A stretch of 63,903 bases of DNA from Planctomycetota bacterium (GTDB taxonomy: Bacteria > Planctomycetota > UBA11346): assembly GCA_023150565.1 (NCBI GenBank), contig JAKLKR010000006.1, positions 1 to 63,903 of the forward strand, written 5' to 3'. Of the stretch, positions 42,781 to 50,951 are shown one piece after another; the first letter of the stretch is position 1; every line of letters begins with the position of its first letter. The translations under genes were made by a program, and so were the position numbers. The notes beneath the pieces are model-generated. The model was given only the letters and a program-made list of their open reading frames with translations, had not been told where the DNA came from and made no database searches.

Positions 42781-42916
42781 GTCCTCCGTCGAGGTGGCCG
42801 GGCGGGATTCCGTCCTGGCCGGCCAACGCACGCTCCTGTGGTAGATGGTGGGAAAGGGACCGGTTCTTCGCATACAGCGCTCCGTCCTGTCCATGCAGCC
42901 ACCTGACCCGTCGGCT

Positions 42917-44419
42917 TCAGGCCAGACGGTAATAGCTGCTGTAGGCGAGCCTGGGCAGCAGGGCCGGATCCCCGGCGGGGTCCCAGATCAGGTTGGCGAA
43001 CAGCGCGATGCTGGGCTGGATGCGCTCCTCGAACAGGCCGTCCTCGACCAGCGGGGTCACCAGCATGCGTCCGGAGGCCGCCATCAGGGCGCGGAAGAAG
43101 CGCACCGCCTGCGGGTAGTTGGCCATCCACAGGCCGTTCTGCACGTCCCACATCGGCTGGCGCTCCTCGGCGCGCCGGCGGATGAAATGCGCCGAACGCC
43201 GGCCGAGCAGGAAGCGCCCATGGTTCTCGAACTCCGAGCCCCAGCGCAGCCACTGGAAGCCCTTGGGCACCAGGGCGAACTCCCGGCCCTGGCGCAGGGC
43301 GGCCAGTTGTAGCGAATAGGCCAGGGTCTCGTCGAAGGTCTCCCACATCGGCTGGATGGCGCCGAAGGTCGACACCCTGCGGTCGGCGGCGGGGTAGCTG
43401 TAGGGCAGCACCCCGGCATCCTCCCACACCAGCGAGATACGCGCGTCCAGCGCCTCGAGTTCGCGGTAATGGCTGCCGATCGAGGTCGCATGCAGGCCGA
43501 ACTGGATCGCCAGGCCGGGGTGGCGCACGAGCAGCGCGCCGCCGATGCGGTTGGCCAGGCCGCACACCACCCGCGCCAGGGGCACCCCGCCACGGTCGAG
43601 GTCGCGGTGTTCGGTCAGGGTCTGGAAATAGATGCCGTCATGGGGCAGATGGGCGTATTCGCGCTCGTATTCCGCCATCACCCAGCGTTCGATGCTGGCG
43701 ACGTGGGCGGGATCGCCGAGATCGAGGCCCTCCGAACCCCAGCCCCAGTGGAAGCCCAGCACCACCCGGATGCCGCGGGAATGGGCATAGTCGATCACCT
43801 CGGCGGCGTTGATCGGCGGCTTGTCGTTCCAGATGGTGAGCAGGTTGAAGCGCAGGCGCGCCATGTTGTCGATGAAGCGCCGGTAGTCGTAGAGCACGTA
43901 GCCCCAGGTCCAGATGCCGCGGTCGGCGATGCCAGGGGCGCAGCGCCGGCGCCCCGGCGCCAGCTTGTCGAGGCCGGGCCGATGGGCCGGGTCCCAGGCC
44001 TCGTCATAGGAGATCTCGACGCCGAGATCGCGGGCCCCGAAGTCGCACACCCCGTGGATCAGCCCGGCCTCGGTGGCGCCGACGATGGCCACCAGCCGCC
44101 GGCCGGGCCCCCCGGGCGCCTCAAGGCAGGCGATGGCATAGCCCTGGGGCTCCTCGGGCAGGTCGAGCAGGCCATCGCGCACCAGCGCCGCCAGCAGAGG
44201 ATTGCCCTCCAGGGTGCCGATCACCAGCCAGTGTTCCTCGCCCTGCACCAGGTCGGCCCTGGCCTCGGCCAGTTCGACCACATACGGCACCTGCATCTGC
44301 ACCAGGCGCTGGGCCTCTTCGAGGGCGAAGCGCTGCAGCCCGCGGTAGCCGCCGTGGATGATGGTCCAGCGCAGGCCATGGTCCCGACGCTTGAAGCTGG
44401 ATGGCACCGGGTCGGTCAT
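42917..44419 (-). CDS. cytosolic GH20/GH67-like TIM-barrel protein
   Basis: 500 residues, no signal peptide. The N-terminal alpha/beta domain (15-125) ends in LVAIVGATEAGLIHGVCDFG, which resembles the GH20b-type domain preceding GH20, GH67 and GH84 barrels. The barrel follows: GIWTWGYVLYDYRRFIDNMA, NLLTIWNDKPP, IRVVLGFHWGWGSEG, GIYFQTLTEH (candidate acidic residue), SLVWEDAG and a Trp-rich end (QPMWDVQNGLW). The exact family is not recognised. Lack of export is unusual for this barrel class. The ATG at 44419 has no strong ribosome site. It lies downstream of the gene at 44562-47483 (142-nt gap, nothing else seen in it) on the same strand. Confidence 0.6.
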   Translation of the reverse strand: MTDPVPSSFKRRDHGLRWTIIHGGYRGLQRFALEEAQRLVQMQVPYVVELAEARADLVQGEEHWLVIGTLEGNPLLAALVRDGLLDLPEEPQGYAIACLEAPGGPGRRLVAIVGATEAGLIHGVCDFGARDLGVEISYDEAWDPAHRPGLDKLAPGRRRCAPGIADRGIWTWGYVLYDYRRFIDNMARLRFNLLTIWNDKPPINAAEVIDYAHSRGIRVVLGFHWGWGSEGLDLGDPAHVASIERWVMAEYEREYAHLPHDGIYFQTLTEHRDLDRGGVPLARVVCGLANRIGGALLVRHPGLAIQFGLHATSIGSHYRELEALDARISLVWEDAGVLPYSYPAADRRVSTFGAIQPMWETFDETLAYSLQLAALRQGREFALVPKGFQWLRWGSEFENHGRFLLGRRSAHFIRRRAEERQPMWDVQNGLWMANYPQAVRFFRALMAASGRMLVTPLVEDGLFEERIQPSIALFANLIWDPAGDPALLPRLAYSSYYRLA

Positions 44420-44561
44420 GGGATCAGTCCTGGGGCCCGGTCCGGGGCGGGATGGGGACAGGATGGAGGTCGGGGATGCGGATGGCCATGACCGGGCGTG
44501 ACCGGGCGGTGCAGCGCTGTGACATCGCTGCGCGGCGGAACGTCGAGAGCTGCGCTCGGGG

Positions 44562-47483
44562 TCAGCGCGGCGCATACCCGACCACCGGCACCCGCTGGCC
44601 ATCCCGCCGCTCGCTGCGGTAGTCCACCGCGCGTGGACCATCCGGGCCCAGCAGCCGGCCCTCGGCGTCGAAGCGCTCGCTCCCGCCGCTGCGCAGGCGC
44701 GTCCATCCCAGCAGGCGCCCGTCGGCGGCGTAGTCGAACTCATCCCGCCAGGGTCTAGCCAGGTGCAGCTCGGGATCGACATAGGGGCCATCGGGCTCTG
44801 TCGCGGCAGGGGCCACGCTCGCGATCCGTCCATCGGGATGGTAGACGCGGGTCTCATCGGTCGGCAGGCTGCAGCTGATGAAGGCCGGGGCCGACCAGTG
44901 GCGCCCGTCGAAGGCGGCGCAGACCACGTCGATGCGATCGGTCAGCAGCGGGCTGTCCGGGGCCGCCGGGTGCCGCTCCTGCCAGGGGATGACGATCTCG
45001 GCGCTGGCGCCGTCGGCCCTGGCCGTGACCGTGGCCCGGCCGCGCAGCAGCGCCCACCGTACCTGCACACCCGACACCCCGTTCGCCTCGGCGCCGACCA
45101 CCAGGCGCCACTGCCGGCGGTGCACCGAGCGTAGGATGCGGGCGATTGCGTACGGGGTGTCGAGCAGGCGTTCGCGGTGGCCAGGGGGGGCGAAGAAGTC
45201 GCGCCCGGCGATCCCCGGCGCATCCTCCTCCAGCACGCGCACGTGCACCGCCGGCGGCAGGGCTTCAGCGGTCAGCGCCTGGGCCATGGCCACCATGCGC
45301 TCCACGCGCAGGCGTCCGCCCGCGAAGGCGGCGGGATGGGCGTTGGCGGTGAGGTAGTCGTCGTCGCTGTCGACGCCGGCCAGGCAGCGACGCAGGATCA
45401 TCTGCAGGGCCTGGGCGATGCGGCCTTCCGCCAGCAGCCTCCGCTTCACCGCCGGCGGGAAGGCGGCGAGGGTGGCGAACAGGGCCCGCACCAGGGGCTG
45501 GTCGGTGCCCGACCAGCCGACGCTGGCCAGGCCATAGGGGGTGAGGGCGGGCATCACGTCGCCCAGGCCCCCGCGTTCGCTGGCCAGGGCGTGGTCGAAG
45601 CAGGCTGGGCTGACGTAGATCTGGTTGCTGGCGTACTGCCGCACCAGGCGCTCTGCGCCGCGCGGATCGAGCAGTTCGCGCCGGCCCAGGCTGCGCCGGT
45701 ACGCTCCCGCCACCTCCGCCTGGGAGGCGTTGCCGATCACCGCGATGGGGCCCTGGTGGCGCAGGCCGGTGGGCAGACCCTCGCTGAGGTCGGCGTCGCG
45801 CAGCGGCAGCCGGTAGACCGTGCGCGCCACCTGGGGAAACAGCCCCTCGGCCAGCAGGGAATGGCCGCCATCGCGATTGTCGTAGAGATCACCGACATTG
45901 CCGGCCGCGAGACCCGCATTCCACCATCCGTTGAGCAACTGGGCGAGGGCATCGCCAGCAGGGACGATCGTCGCCGCCGGAGGGCCATCGGCGGGCAGCC
46001 AGTGCGCCACCACCTGCTGCGCATCGGGATCCCAGTCCAGCAGGCCCTCATGTACGAAGCTGCGTGGCTGCAGCCGGTCAGCTTCCGCCACCATCCGTGG
46101 CAGCCAGCCCGGCGACAGGCGCATCCGGTCGAGCAGCGCCGCCAGCCGGGGATCGGCGAGCAGGGGGGCCAGATCGGGATCGCGCTCCAAGCCGGCCCGG
46201 TCGTCATCGCCGCGCTCGGCTGCGGCGGCGAGCGCGGTGAGCGCCTCGTCGGTGCGCCCGGCGCGCGCCAGGACGGCGGCCAGCAGGCGCTGGCCGATGG
46301 GAGCCCAGGGCAGGGCGACGGCGAGTTCGCGTGCGAGGCGCTCCGCGGCGGCGCCATCGCCGATGGTGCGGGCCTGGTCCAGACGCCGGCGCAGGGGGTG
46401 TCCGACCCGGGCCAGCTCGGCCAGGCTGCCGACCAGCCCGCAGGCGGAACGCTGCCGTCGCCAGCGTTCGCGCAGATCCAGGGTTTCGGGATCGTCCACC
46501 GGGCGGCAGCGCCAAGTCCAACGACCGAGAATGCGGCCGGCGGCCGCCACCTCCAGGTTGACCGGGGTTGCGGGCCCCTGGGCGTCAGCCAGCGGCAGCT
46601 CCAGGCGGAGGCGGGCATTCCCGCCTGCCGGCGCAGCCAACCTGCGGCTGAGTGTCCCGCCGTCCGCCCCGGACAGCCGGACCTCGGCATCGGTGGCGTC
46701 CCCCGGCGGCGCCGCCAGTCCGAGCTCCACCTCCAGGGATCTGGACGACAGGGTGGTCGACAGCAGTTGGACGGCAGGCTCCCCGGAGGTGAGGGCGATC
46801 GCGGGGAAACGAGGCCAGTCCAGCCAGCCGCCCGGGACCTGCCCGGTGTGCAGGCGGACCCCTCCCACCAGCCGCGCCGCCTGCATGATCCATGTCTGTC
46901 CGGCCTCCGGATTCCGCCCCAGGGCGGTGGCAGGCAGGCGCATCTCCATCACCCAGTCGCCGTCCTGCCGGCCGCAGCGCAGGTCGGCCTGCGAGGCCCA
47001 GCCATGCCGGAGCTCAGGCCGCTGGCCCTCCCAGCGCTGGTCGAGGTGCGCCCCGCGCGCATTGGCCACCAGGCGGAAGAAGCCGCCGCCGGGGCCCCTG
47101 GCCTGCCCGCGGTCGGCCCCGGGCAGCAGCAGCCATTCCAGGGCGTCATCCTGGGCGATCGCCTCGTCGCCATCGCGGATCGCCCGCGCCAGGGTCGGGG
47201 CCCCGTCCTGGCGGGCGCGCATGGCCAGGTAGAGGTTCCCCTCGTCCCAGCCCAGCCAGAGGGTGGTCTGCAGCCAGGGCGGGGCCAGGGTCCAGTCCAG
47301 GTCCTGGCTGGCGAACCCGCTGGTGGCGGCGGCGCCGTCCCATTCGCCCGGGGCGAGACGGCCATCGATGGCAGGCGGGGCGCTCAGGCGTGGCATCCGC
47401 AGGTCGACCAGGGATGGCTCGGCGGCGGCGAGGCCGGAGGTCAGCGCGAGGAGCGCGACAAGCAGGTGCTGACGGCAGGGCAT
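44562..47483 (-). CDS. secreted multidomain protein with N-terminal CBM9-like module
   Basis: 973 residues. A Sec signal peptide (LLVALLALTSGLAAA) is followed by a CBM9/DOMON-like module at about 28-225 (PAIDGRLAPGEWDGAA, TTLWLGWDEGNLYLAMRA, DALEWLLLPG). A helical middle (340-480) and a large C-terminal part (490-940) follow, with HWLPADGP, AVIGNASQAEVAG, VKRRLLAEGRIAQALQMILRR (given only in part: RIAQALQMILRR) and ADGASAEIVIPWQERHP. The last 60 residues hold three short Y/F-x-x-(D/E)GR(I/L) units (YHPDGRI, YAADGRL, FDAEGRL) like YD/RHS repeats. Similar proteins occur in PVC genomes without assigned function. The start at 47483 is chosen for the signal peptide; the ribosome site is weak. Confidence 0.65.
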   Translation of the reverse strand: MPCRQHLLVALLALTSGLAAAEPSLVDLRMPRLSAPPAIDGRLAPGEWDGAAATSGFASQDLDWTLAPPWLQTTLWLGWDEGNLYLAMRARQDGAPTLARAIRDGDEAIAQDDALEWLLLPGADRGQARGPGGGFFRLVANARGAHLDQRWEGQRPELRHGWASQADLRCGRQDGDWVMEMRLPATALGRNPEAGQTWIMQAARLVGGVRLHTGQVPGGWLDWPRFPAIALTSGEPAVQLLSTTLSSRSLEVELGLAAPPGDATDAEVRLSGADGGTLSRRLAAPAGGNARLRLELPLADAQGPATPVNLEVAAAGRILGRWTWRCRPVDDPETLDLRERWRRQRSACGLVGSLAELARVGHPLRRRLDQARTIGDGAAAERLARELAVALPWAPIGQRLLAAVLARAGRTDEALTALAAAAERGDDDRAGLERDPDLAPLLADPRLAALLDRMRLSPGWLPRMVAEADRLQPRSFVHEGLLDWDPDAQQVVAHWLPADGPPAATIVPAGDALAQLLNGWWNAGLAAGNVGDLYDNRDGGHSLLAEGLFPQVARTVYRLPLRDADLSEGLPTGLRHQGPIAVIGNASQAEVAGAYRRSLGRRELLDPRGAERLVRQYASNQIYVSPACFDHALASERGGLGDVMPALTPYGLASVGWSGTDQPLVRALFATLAAFPPAVKRRLLAEGRIAQALQMILRRCLAGVDSDDDYLTANAHPAAFAGGRLRVERMVAMAQALTAEALPPAVHVRVLEEDAPGIAGRDFFAPPGHRERLLDTPYAIARILRSVHRRQWRLVVGAEANGVSGVQVRWALLRGRATVTARADGASAEIVIPWQERHPAAPDSPLLTDRIDVVCAAFDGRHWSAPAFISCSLPTDETRVYHPDGRIASVAPAATEPDGPYVDPELHLARPWRDEFDYAADGRLLGWTRLRSGGSERFDAEGRLLGPDGPRAVDYRSERRDGQRVPVVGYAPR

Positions 47484-47667
47484 GGGATCACCGTGGACGA
47501 CACCAGGGTGGCCGCTTCCGATCCCGTTCGCCAGGAAGCCGCACGACTTCGGCATGCAGCCGGATGAGGGAACGGACGTCCTTCGCCAGCGAACATTTGT
47601 CAGGTGAGGCCGGCAGGCTGGTCAGGCGGTTTGGCGCACGAAGCGCAGGCGGCTAGGATGCGCGGTC
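47484..47667. promoter_or_regulatory. divergent intergenic region
   Basis: 184 nt between the secreted protein (minus) and the GH94 gene (plus). GCTTCC-N14-GGAAGC (47510-47535) is a weak dyad. ACATTTGTCA near 47591 is the only AT-rich spot. I see no clear promoter boxes. Confidence 0.25.
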
Positions 47668-50106
47668 ATGAGCACCACCTACGGCCACTTCGACGACACC
47701 GCCCGCGAATACGTCATCACCCGCCCGGACACCCCGCTGCCCTGGCTGAACTACCTGGGCTCCGACCAGTTCTTCGGCCTCTGCACCAACACCGGCGGCG
47801 GCTACACCTTCTGGCGCGACGCCAAGCTGCGCCGCCTGACCCGCTACCGCTACAACAACAGCCCGCTCGACACCGGCGCGCGCGCGCTCTACGTCAAGGA
47901 CGACAGCGGGTTGTGGGCGCCGATGTGGAAGCCGGTGCGGGCCCAGCTCGACCGCTACGAGTGCCGCCACGGCATGGGCTACAGCCGCATCACCGGCGCC
48001 AAGGGCGCCACCGAGGTCGAGACCACCCTCTTCATCCCGCCGGGCGAGGACGTCGAGATCTGGCGCATCACCGTGCGCAACAAGGGCACCGCGCGCCGCA
48101 AGGTCCAGGTCTTCCCGTATGTCGAGTTCTGCCTGTTCGAGGCGCTCAACGACATGACCAACTACCAGCGCACCTACTCGATCGGCGAGGTCGAGGTCGA
48201 GGACGGCGCGGTCTACCACAAGACCGAGTACCGCGAACGCCGCAGCCACTACGCGCTGTTCGCCAGCACCCGCAAGCCGCAGGGCTTCGACACCAGCCGC
48301 GAAGCCTTCATCGGCGTGCATCAGGGCATGCACGATGCCAAGGCCCCGTCGGCCGGCGCCTGCACCGGCTCGCTGGCGCACGGCTGGAACCCGGTCGGCG
48401 CCTTCCAGCACGACCTCGACCTCGCCCCCGGGGCCGAGGAGACCTTTGCGATCCTGCTCGCCTACGTCGACAACGGCGACCTGCCCAAATTTGATGCTCC
48501 GTACGTGATGAATAAGTCCAAGGGCCGCGAGCTGATCGCCAAGTACAGCAAGCCCGGGGCGGTCGACGCCGCCATCGCCAAGCTGAACGCGCACTGGGGC
48601 GGCCTGCTCGGCAAGTTCCAGGCCGAGAGCCCGGATGCGGAGGTCAACCGCATGGCCAATGTGTGGAACCAGTACCAGTGCATGGCCACCTTCAACCTCT
48701 CGCGTTCCGCCAGCCTGTACGAGACCGGCATTGGTCGCGGCATGGGCTACCGCGACTCGAACCAGGACCTGCTCGGCTTCATGCACATGATCCCCGAGCG
48801 CGCCCGCCAGCGCCTGCTCGACATCGCCGCCACCCAGCTCTCGGACGGCACCTGCTACCACCAGTACCAGCCCCTGACCAAGAAGGGCAACGCCGAGATC
48901 GGCGGCGACTTCTACGACGATCACCTGTGGCTGATCCTGTCGACCTGCGCCTACATCAAGGAGACCGGCGACCGCTCGATCCTCGACGAGCAGATCGGCT
49001 ACGCCGACAAGGCCGGCTCGCAGGAGACCCTGCTCCACCACCTGGAAACCAGCATCGCCTACACCCTCAAGCAGCGCGGCCCGCACGGCCTGCCGCTGAT
49101 CGGGCACGCGGACTGGAACGACTGCCTCAACCTCAATTGCTTCTCGACCGAGCCCAACCAGTCCTTCCAGACCGCCGGCGACGTCCACGGCAGCAAGGCC
49201 GAGTCGGTGATGATCGCCGGCCTGTTCCTGTATGCCGCGCGCGAGCTCGCCGGGCTCTACGAGTGGATGGGCAAGGCCGCCGACGCCGCGCGCCTGCGCG
49301 GCAACTGGGCCGACATGAAGCAGGTGGTCGAAGGCGCCGGCTGGGACGGCGAGTGGTTCGTGCGCGCCTACGACGCGGCCGGCAAGCCGGTGGGCTCGAA
49401 GGTCTGCCAGGAAGGCAGGATCTTCATCGAGAGCCAGGCGTGGTGCGTGCTGGGCGGGGCCGGGGCCGAGGACGGCCGCGCCCGCCAGGCGCTCGAGAGC
49501 GTGCACAAGCACCTCTACACCCCGGACGGCATCGTCCTGCAGCAGCCGCCCTACGCCACCTACCACCTGGAACTCGGCGAGGTCAGCAGCTACCCGCCGG
49601 GCTACAAGGAGAACGCCGGCATCTTCAGCCACAACAACACCTGGATCCACCTGGCGTGGTGCGAGCAGGGCGAGGGCGACCGTGCGCTGGAGTACTACCG
49701 CTCGATCTGCCCGGCGGCCCATCAGGACCGCCACGACACCTACCGCGCCGAGCCCTACGTCTACGCCCAGATGATCGCCGGGCGCGACTCCGCCAACCCG
49801 GGCGAGGCCAAGAACTCGTGGCTGACCGGCACCGCGGCCTGGACCTTCGTGGTGGTCAGCCAGGGCATCCTCGGCATCCGCCCGGACTACGCCGGCCTGC
49901 GCATCCAGCCGTGCATCCCCAAGGCCTGGCCCGGCTTCACCGTCACCCGCAGCTTCCGCGGCGCGACCTTCGCGGTCACGGTGAAGAACGTCAGCGGCAC
50001 CGGCTTCGGGGTGAAGCGCATGCTGGTCGACGGCCAGGTGGTCGCCGGCAGCGTCATCCCGGTGTTCCCCGCCGGCAGCAGCCACACCGTGGTGGTGGAG
50101 CTGTAG
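47668..50106 (+). CDS. GH94 cellobiose phosphorylase
   Basis: 812 residues, close in length and motifs to cellobiose phosphorylases: N-terminal YGHFDDTAREYVITRPDTPL, GGGYTFWRDAKLRRLTRYRYN (both shown as short extracts of conserved regions), GIGRGMGYRDSNQDLLGF, YHQYQPLTKKGN, HADWNDCLNL with the general-acid Asp (482 or 485), and ENAGIFSHNN for phosphate binding. It splits cellobiose with phosphate to glucose 1-phosphate and glucose in the cytoplasm, saving ATP. It is transcribed alone, divergent from a secreted CBM9-containing protein, and ends 6 nt from the convergent pseudopilin. A related disaccharide such as laminaribiose cannot be fully excluded. Confidence 0.93.
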   Translation: MSTTYGHFDDTAREYVITRPDTPLPWLNYLGSDQFFGLCTNTGGGYTFWRDAKLRRLTRYRYNNSPLDTGARALYVKDDSGLWAPMWKPVRAQLDRYECRHGMGYSRITGAKGATEVETTLFIPPGEDVEIWRITVRNKGTARRKVQVFPYVEFCLFEALNDMTNYQRTYSIGEVEVEDGAVYHKTEYRERRSHYALFASTRKPQGFDTSREAFIGVHQGMHDAKAPSAGACTGSLAHGWNPVGAFQHDLDLAPGAEETFAILLAYVDNGDLPKFDAPYVMNKSKGRELIAKYSKPGAVDAAIAKLNAHWGGLLGKFQAESPDAEVNRMANVWNQYQCMATFNLSRSASLYETGIGRGMGYRDSNQDLLGFMHMIPERARQRLLDIAATQLSDGTCYHQYQPLTKKGNAEIGGDFYDDHLWLILSTCAYIKETGDRSILDEQIGYADKAGSQETLLHHLETSIAYTLKQRGPHGLPLIGHADWNDCLNLNCFSTEPNQSFQTAGDVHGSKAESVMIAGLFLYAARELAGLYEWMGKAADAARLRGNWADMKQVVEGAGWDGEWFVRAYDAAGKPVGSKVCQEGRIFIESQAWCVLGGAGAEDGRARQALESVHKHLYTPDGIVLQQPPYATYHLELGEVSSYPPGYKENAGIFSHNNTWIHLAWCEQGEGDRALEYYRSICPAAHQDRHDTYRAEPYVYAQMIAGRDSANPGEAKNSWLTGTAAWTFVVVSQGILGIRPDYAGLRIQPCIPKAWPGFTVTRSFRGATFAVTVKNVSGTGFGVKRMLVDGQVVAGSVIPVFPAGSSHTVVVEL

Positions 50107-50112
50107 GCCGGG

Positions 50113-50874
50113 TCAGGGCAGGGTGTAGACCACGCCGGCCGAGAGCCGGTCCTCGCCGGTGAGCTGGCTCTGGCTGCGCGCCAGGGCGCGGCCGTCCTGG
50201 TAGGCCACAACCGCGCGCTGGCGGCGGTGCAGCAGGGTCACCGCCGCGGCGTTGGTGAGGGTGGTGGGCGTCCAGTATCCCAGGCCCTTGTAGGAGGGGG
50301 CGGTGGTGGTGGTCACCCCCTCGGCCAGCAATGGCACCGCCGGGGTGACGGTGTGGAGCAGGAACTCACCACCGCCGACCCCGGCCAGCGGCTTGCGGAA
50401 GGATTCTCCCCAGGCGTTGCCGTTGTTGCCGAAGTCGGCACGCAGGCCATAGAGGTAGTGCCCGGCGCCGGGGGCCGGCACCGCCAGCGGGGCCTTGAGC
50501 AGCGGGCAGCCGAACGGGTTGGGATAGCGCAGGGTGACCCAGCTGCAGCCGGCCGGGTTGGAGTCCCAGGCCGCCACCCAGCTGTCGGGCAGCTGGCCGC
50601 CCGCCATCAGGTTGGCGAACCAGTCGCGGTAGCGGGTGATGGTCGGCACCCAGGTGTCGACGGTGGCGGGGGTCCAGCCCTCGTTGTCCCCGGCATAAGC
50701 CACCACCGCCATCATCACCTGGCGCTGGTTGTTGACGCAGGTCATCTGGCGGGCGGCGTCGCGCACCTGGCTCACCGCCGGCAGCAGCATGCCGGCCAGG
50801 ACCGCCACGATGCTGATGACCACCAGCAGTTCGATCAGGGTGAAGGCGCTGCCCAGACGTGTGCGGAGGAGCAT
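50113..50874 (-). CDS. pseudopilin-like protein, divergent C-terminal motif
   Basis: 253 residues starting [10 protein letters not shown], then [41 protein letters not shown] follows the helix (adjoining motifs). The C-terminal signature is altered: [15 protein letters not shown] has ten, not nine, residues between His and Asp-Gly. The protein has a longer variable middle ([22 protein letters not shown]). GGGAG abuts the ATG, which is closer than usual. It lies 77 nt downstream of the GH39-like gene on the same strand and has the motif CGGCAGCGGTCTCCACG 47 nt upstream. Role unknown. Confidence 0.82.
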   Translation of the reverse strand: MLLRTRLGSAFTLIELLVVISIVAVLAGMLLPAVSQVRDAARQMTCVNNQRQVMMAVVAYAGDNEGWTPATVDTWVPTITRYRDWFANLMAGGQLPDSWVAAWDSNPAGCSWVTLRYPNPFGCPLLKAPLAVPAPGAGHYLYGLRADFGNNGNAWGESFRKPLAGVGGGEFLLHTVTPAVPLLAEGVTTTTAPSYKGLGYWTPTTLTNAAAVTLLHRRQRAVVAYQDGRALARSQSQLTGEDRLSAGVVYTLP

Positions 50875-50920
50875 CTCCCGAGCCTAGGCATCGGGAACGA
50901 CCCCGGCCAGCAGCGGTTCA

Positions 50921-50937
50921 CGGCAGCGGTCTCCACG
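50921..50937. promoter_or_regulatory. 17-bp motif shared with the 53608 region
   Basis: CGGCAGCGGTCTCCACG differs at a single base from 53608-53624, which lies in the divergent promoter of the GH39-like and XylR-like genes. Here it lies 47 nt upstream of the pseudopilin start, in the 77-nt gap between two co-directional genes. A binding site for the same regulator is plausible. Confidence 0.45.
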
Positions 50938-50951
50938 ATTGCGCCAGGGGT

